The notes under the pieces were generated by a model, which searched no databases, was not told where the DNA came from, and saw nothing but the letters and a program-made list of their open reading frames with translations. Shown one piece after another: positions 57,905-58,259 of a stretch of 58,259 nucleotides of DNA (the first letter of the stretch is position 1; every line of letters starts with the position of its first letter). This DNA comes from Priapulus caudatus (Eukaryota; Priapulida; Priapulimorpha; Priapulimorphida; Priapulidae). A program made the translations under genes and the position numbers. The stretch covers positions 75,690 to 133,948 of the forward strand of contig NW_014577838.1 of the NCBI RefSeq assembly GCF_000485595.1, given 5' to 3'.

Positions 57905-58259
57905 TACCAGGCCCGTAGCCAGGAGGGGTTCGGGGGGTTCGAACGAACACCCCCCCCACGAGCCCCTCCTCCCAAGCCAAAAAAAATTTTTTGTTTTTTT
58001 TTTTTTTGAAATTTGCAGATATTTCAATCCTCAGGTCGCTCCATTTTAGTGTAATAATTGCAAACTCTCCATCGTTGCGGCAGACTGTGAACAAGTCGTA
58101 ACGTCACGAGGGTAACCCCCTCCCACGACCGCCCTTCCCCCCGCCTCAGTCAGCGTTGCCTCCCTCGCCTGGTCCGCTTCCGCCCGAGCATGAGGCTGTA
58201 CAGGGGGTCCAGGGATCCGGACCCCCCCTTGCTCGCGCAGAAAACGCATCTGAGGGCGG
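57905..58259. mobile_element. Dispersed repeat end running off the window
   Basis: CCAGGCCCGTAGCCAGGAGG, GGTTCGGGGGGTTCGAAC, CCCCCCCCACGAGCCCC, a T-rich run and GGACCCCCCCTTGCTCGCGC follow one another, the style of a high-copy transposon terminus. Minus-strand frames across it contain no known domain. The element continues beyond 58259. Confidence 0.45.

Noticed and set aside
57785-58249. Minus-strand frames with PRTPPGYGPG-type readings as a gene
   Set aside because: The underlying DNA is a dispersed repeat terminus; several frames are open and none shows a domain.

Overview
This is intron-rich, AT-rich animal nuclear DNA. It has spliced genes with GT/AG introns, animal-specific gene families (syntrophin, Speedy/RINGO, a multi-SH3 adaptor, TMEM62), dense non-autonomous DNA transposons, an env-bearing Ty3-type retroelement, and short interstitial TTAGGG/CCCTAA arrays. 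The gene set and repeat style fit a bilaterian invertebrate. I cannot name the species. Two runs of N (30574-30583 and 42351-43319) and several islands of single-base indel noise show this is a gap-filled draft assembly.

Layout. 1-2835: upstream DNA with a 126-bp-TIR MITE in TTAA sites, and a promoter-like stretch with a YY1/TISU motif and a TATA box. 2836-17675 (+): a complete 14-exon TMEM62-like gene (667 codons). Its last intron (10596-17342) holds a GC-rich syntrophin gene on the opposite strand (12472-13803), a 45-bp minisatellite, and the last exon of the SH3 gene. 16574 to about 28046 (-): a multi-SH3 adaptor resembling SH3D19/Eve-1. One of its introns holds both the last TMEM62 exon and a Speedy/RINGO gene (20208-22218, -). 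TMEM62 and the SH3 gene are therefore interdigitated, each with its terminal exon inside an intron of the other.

28100-42350: repeat territory. It holds minisatellites, a 3-bp-TSD MITE with its empty site preserved in tandem copies, a hAT-like MITE with a perfect 8-bp TSD, a multi-hairpin palindrome (34773-35063), several copies of a telomere-repeat-bearing MITE, and a reverse transcriptase fragment. Only two weak candidate exons were found here. 42351-43319 is a gap. 44915-45840 is a noisy second copy of the repeat at 38075-38970. 45873-51683 (-) is a decayed Ty3-like retroelement with RT, RNase H, integrase and an F-like envelope region, preceded by a primer-binding-site-like sequence. 52300-58259 is largely non-coding, with polypyrimidine and G-rich tracts, a ~185-bp tandem repeat, a possible small two-exon gene near 57.1-57.6 kb, and a repeat running off the end.

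The genes do not form a pathway: TMEM62 is a predicted membrane phosphoesterase, syntrophin and the SH3 protein are adaptors, and Speedy is a CDK activator. Their nesting is the main biological point. Exon boundaries were placed by hand from splice sites, phase and family resemblance. No search was run.
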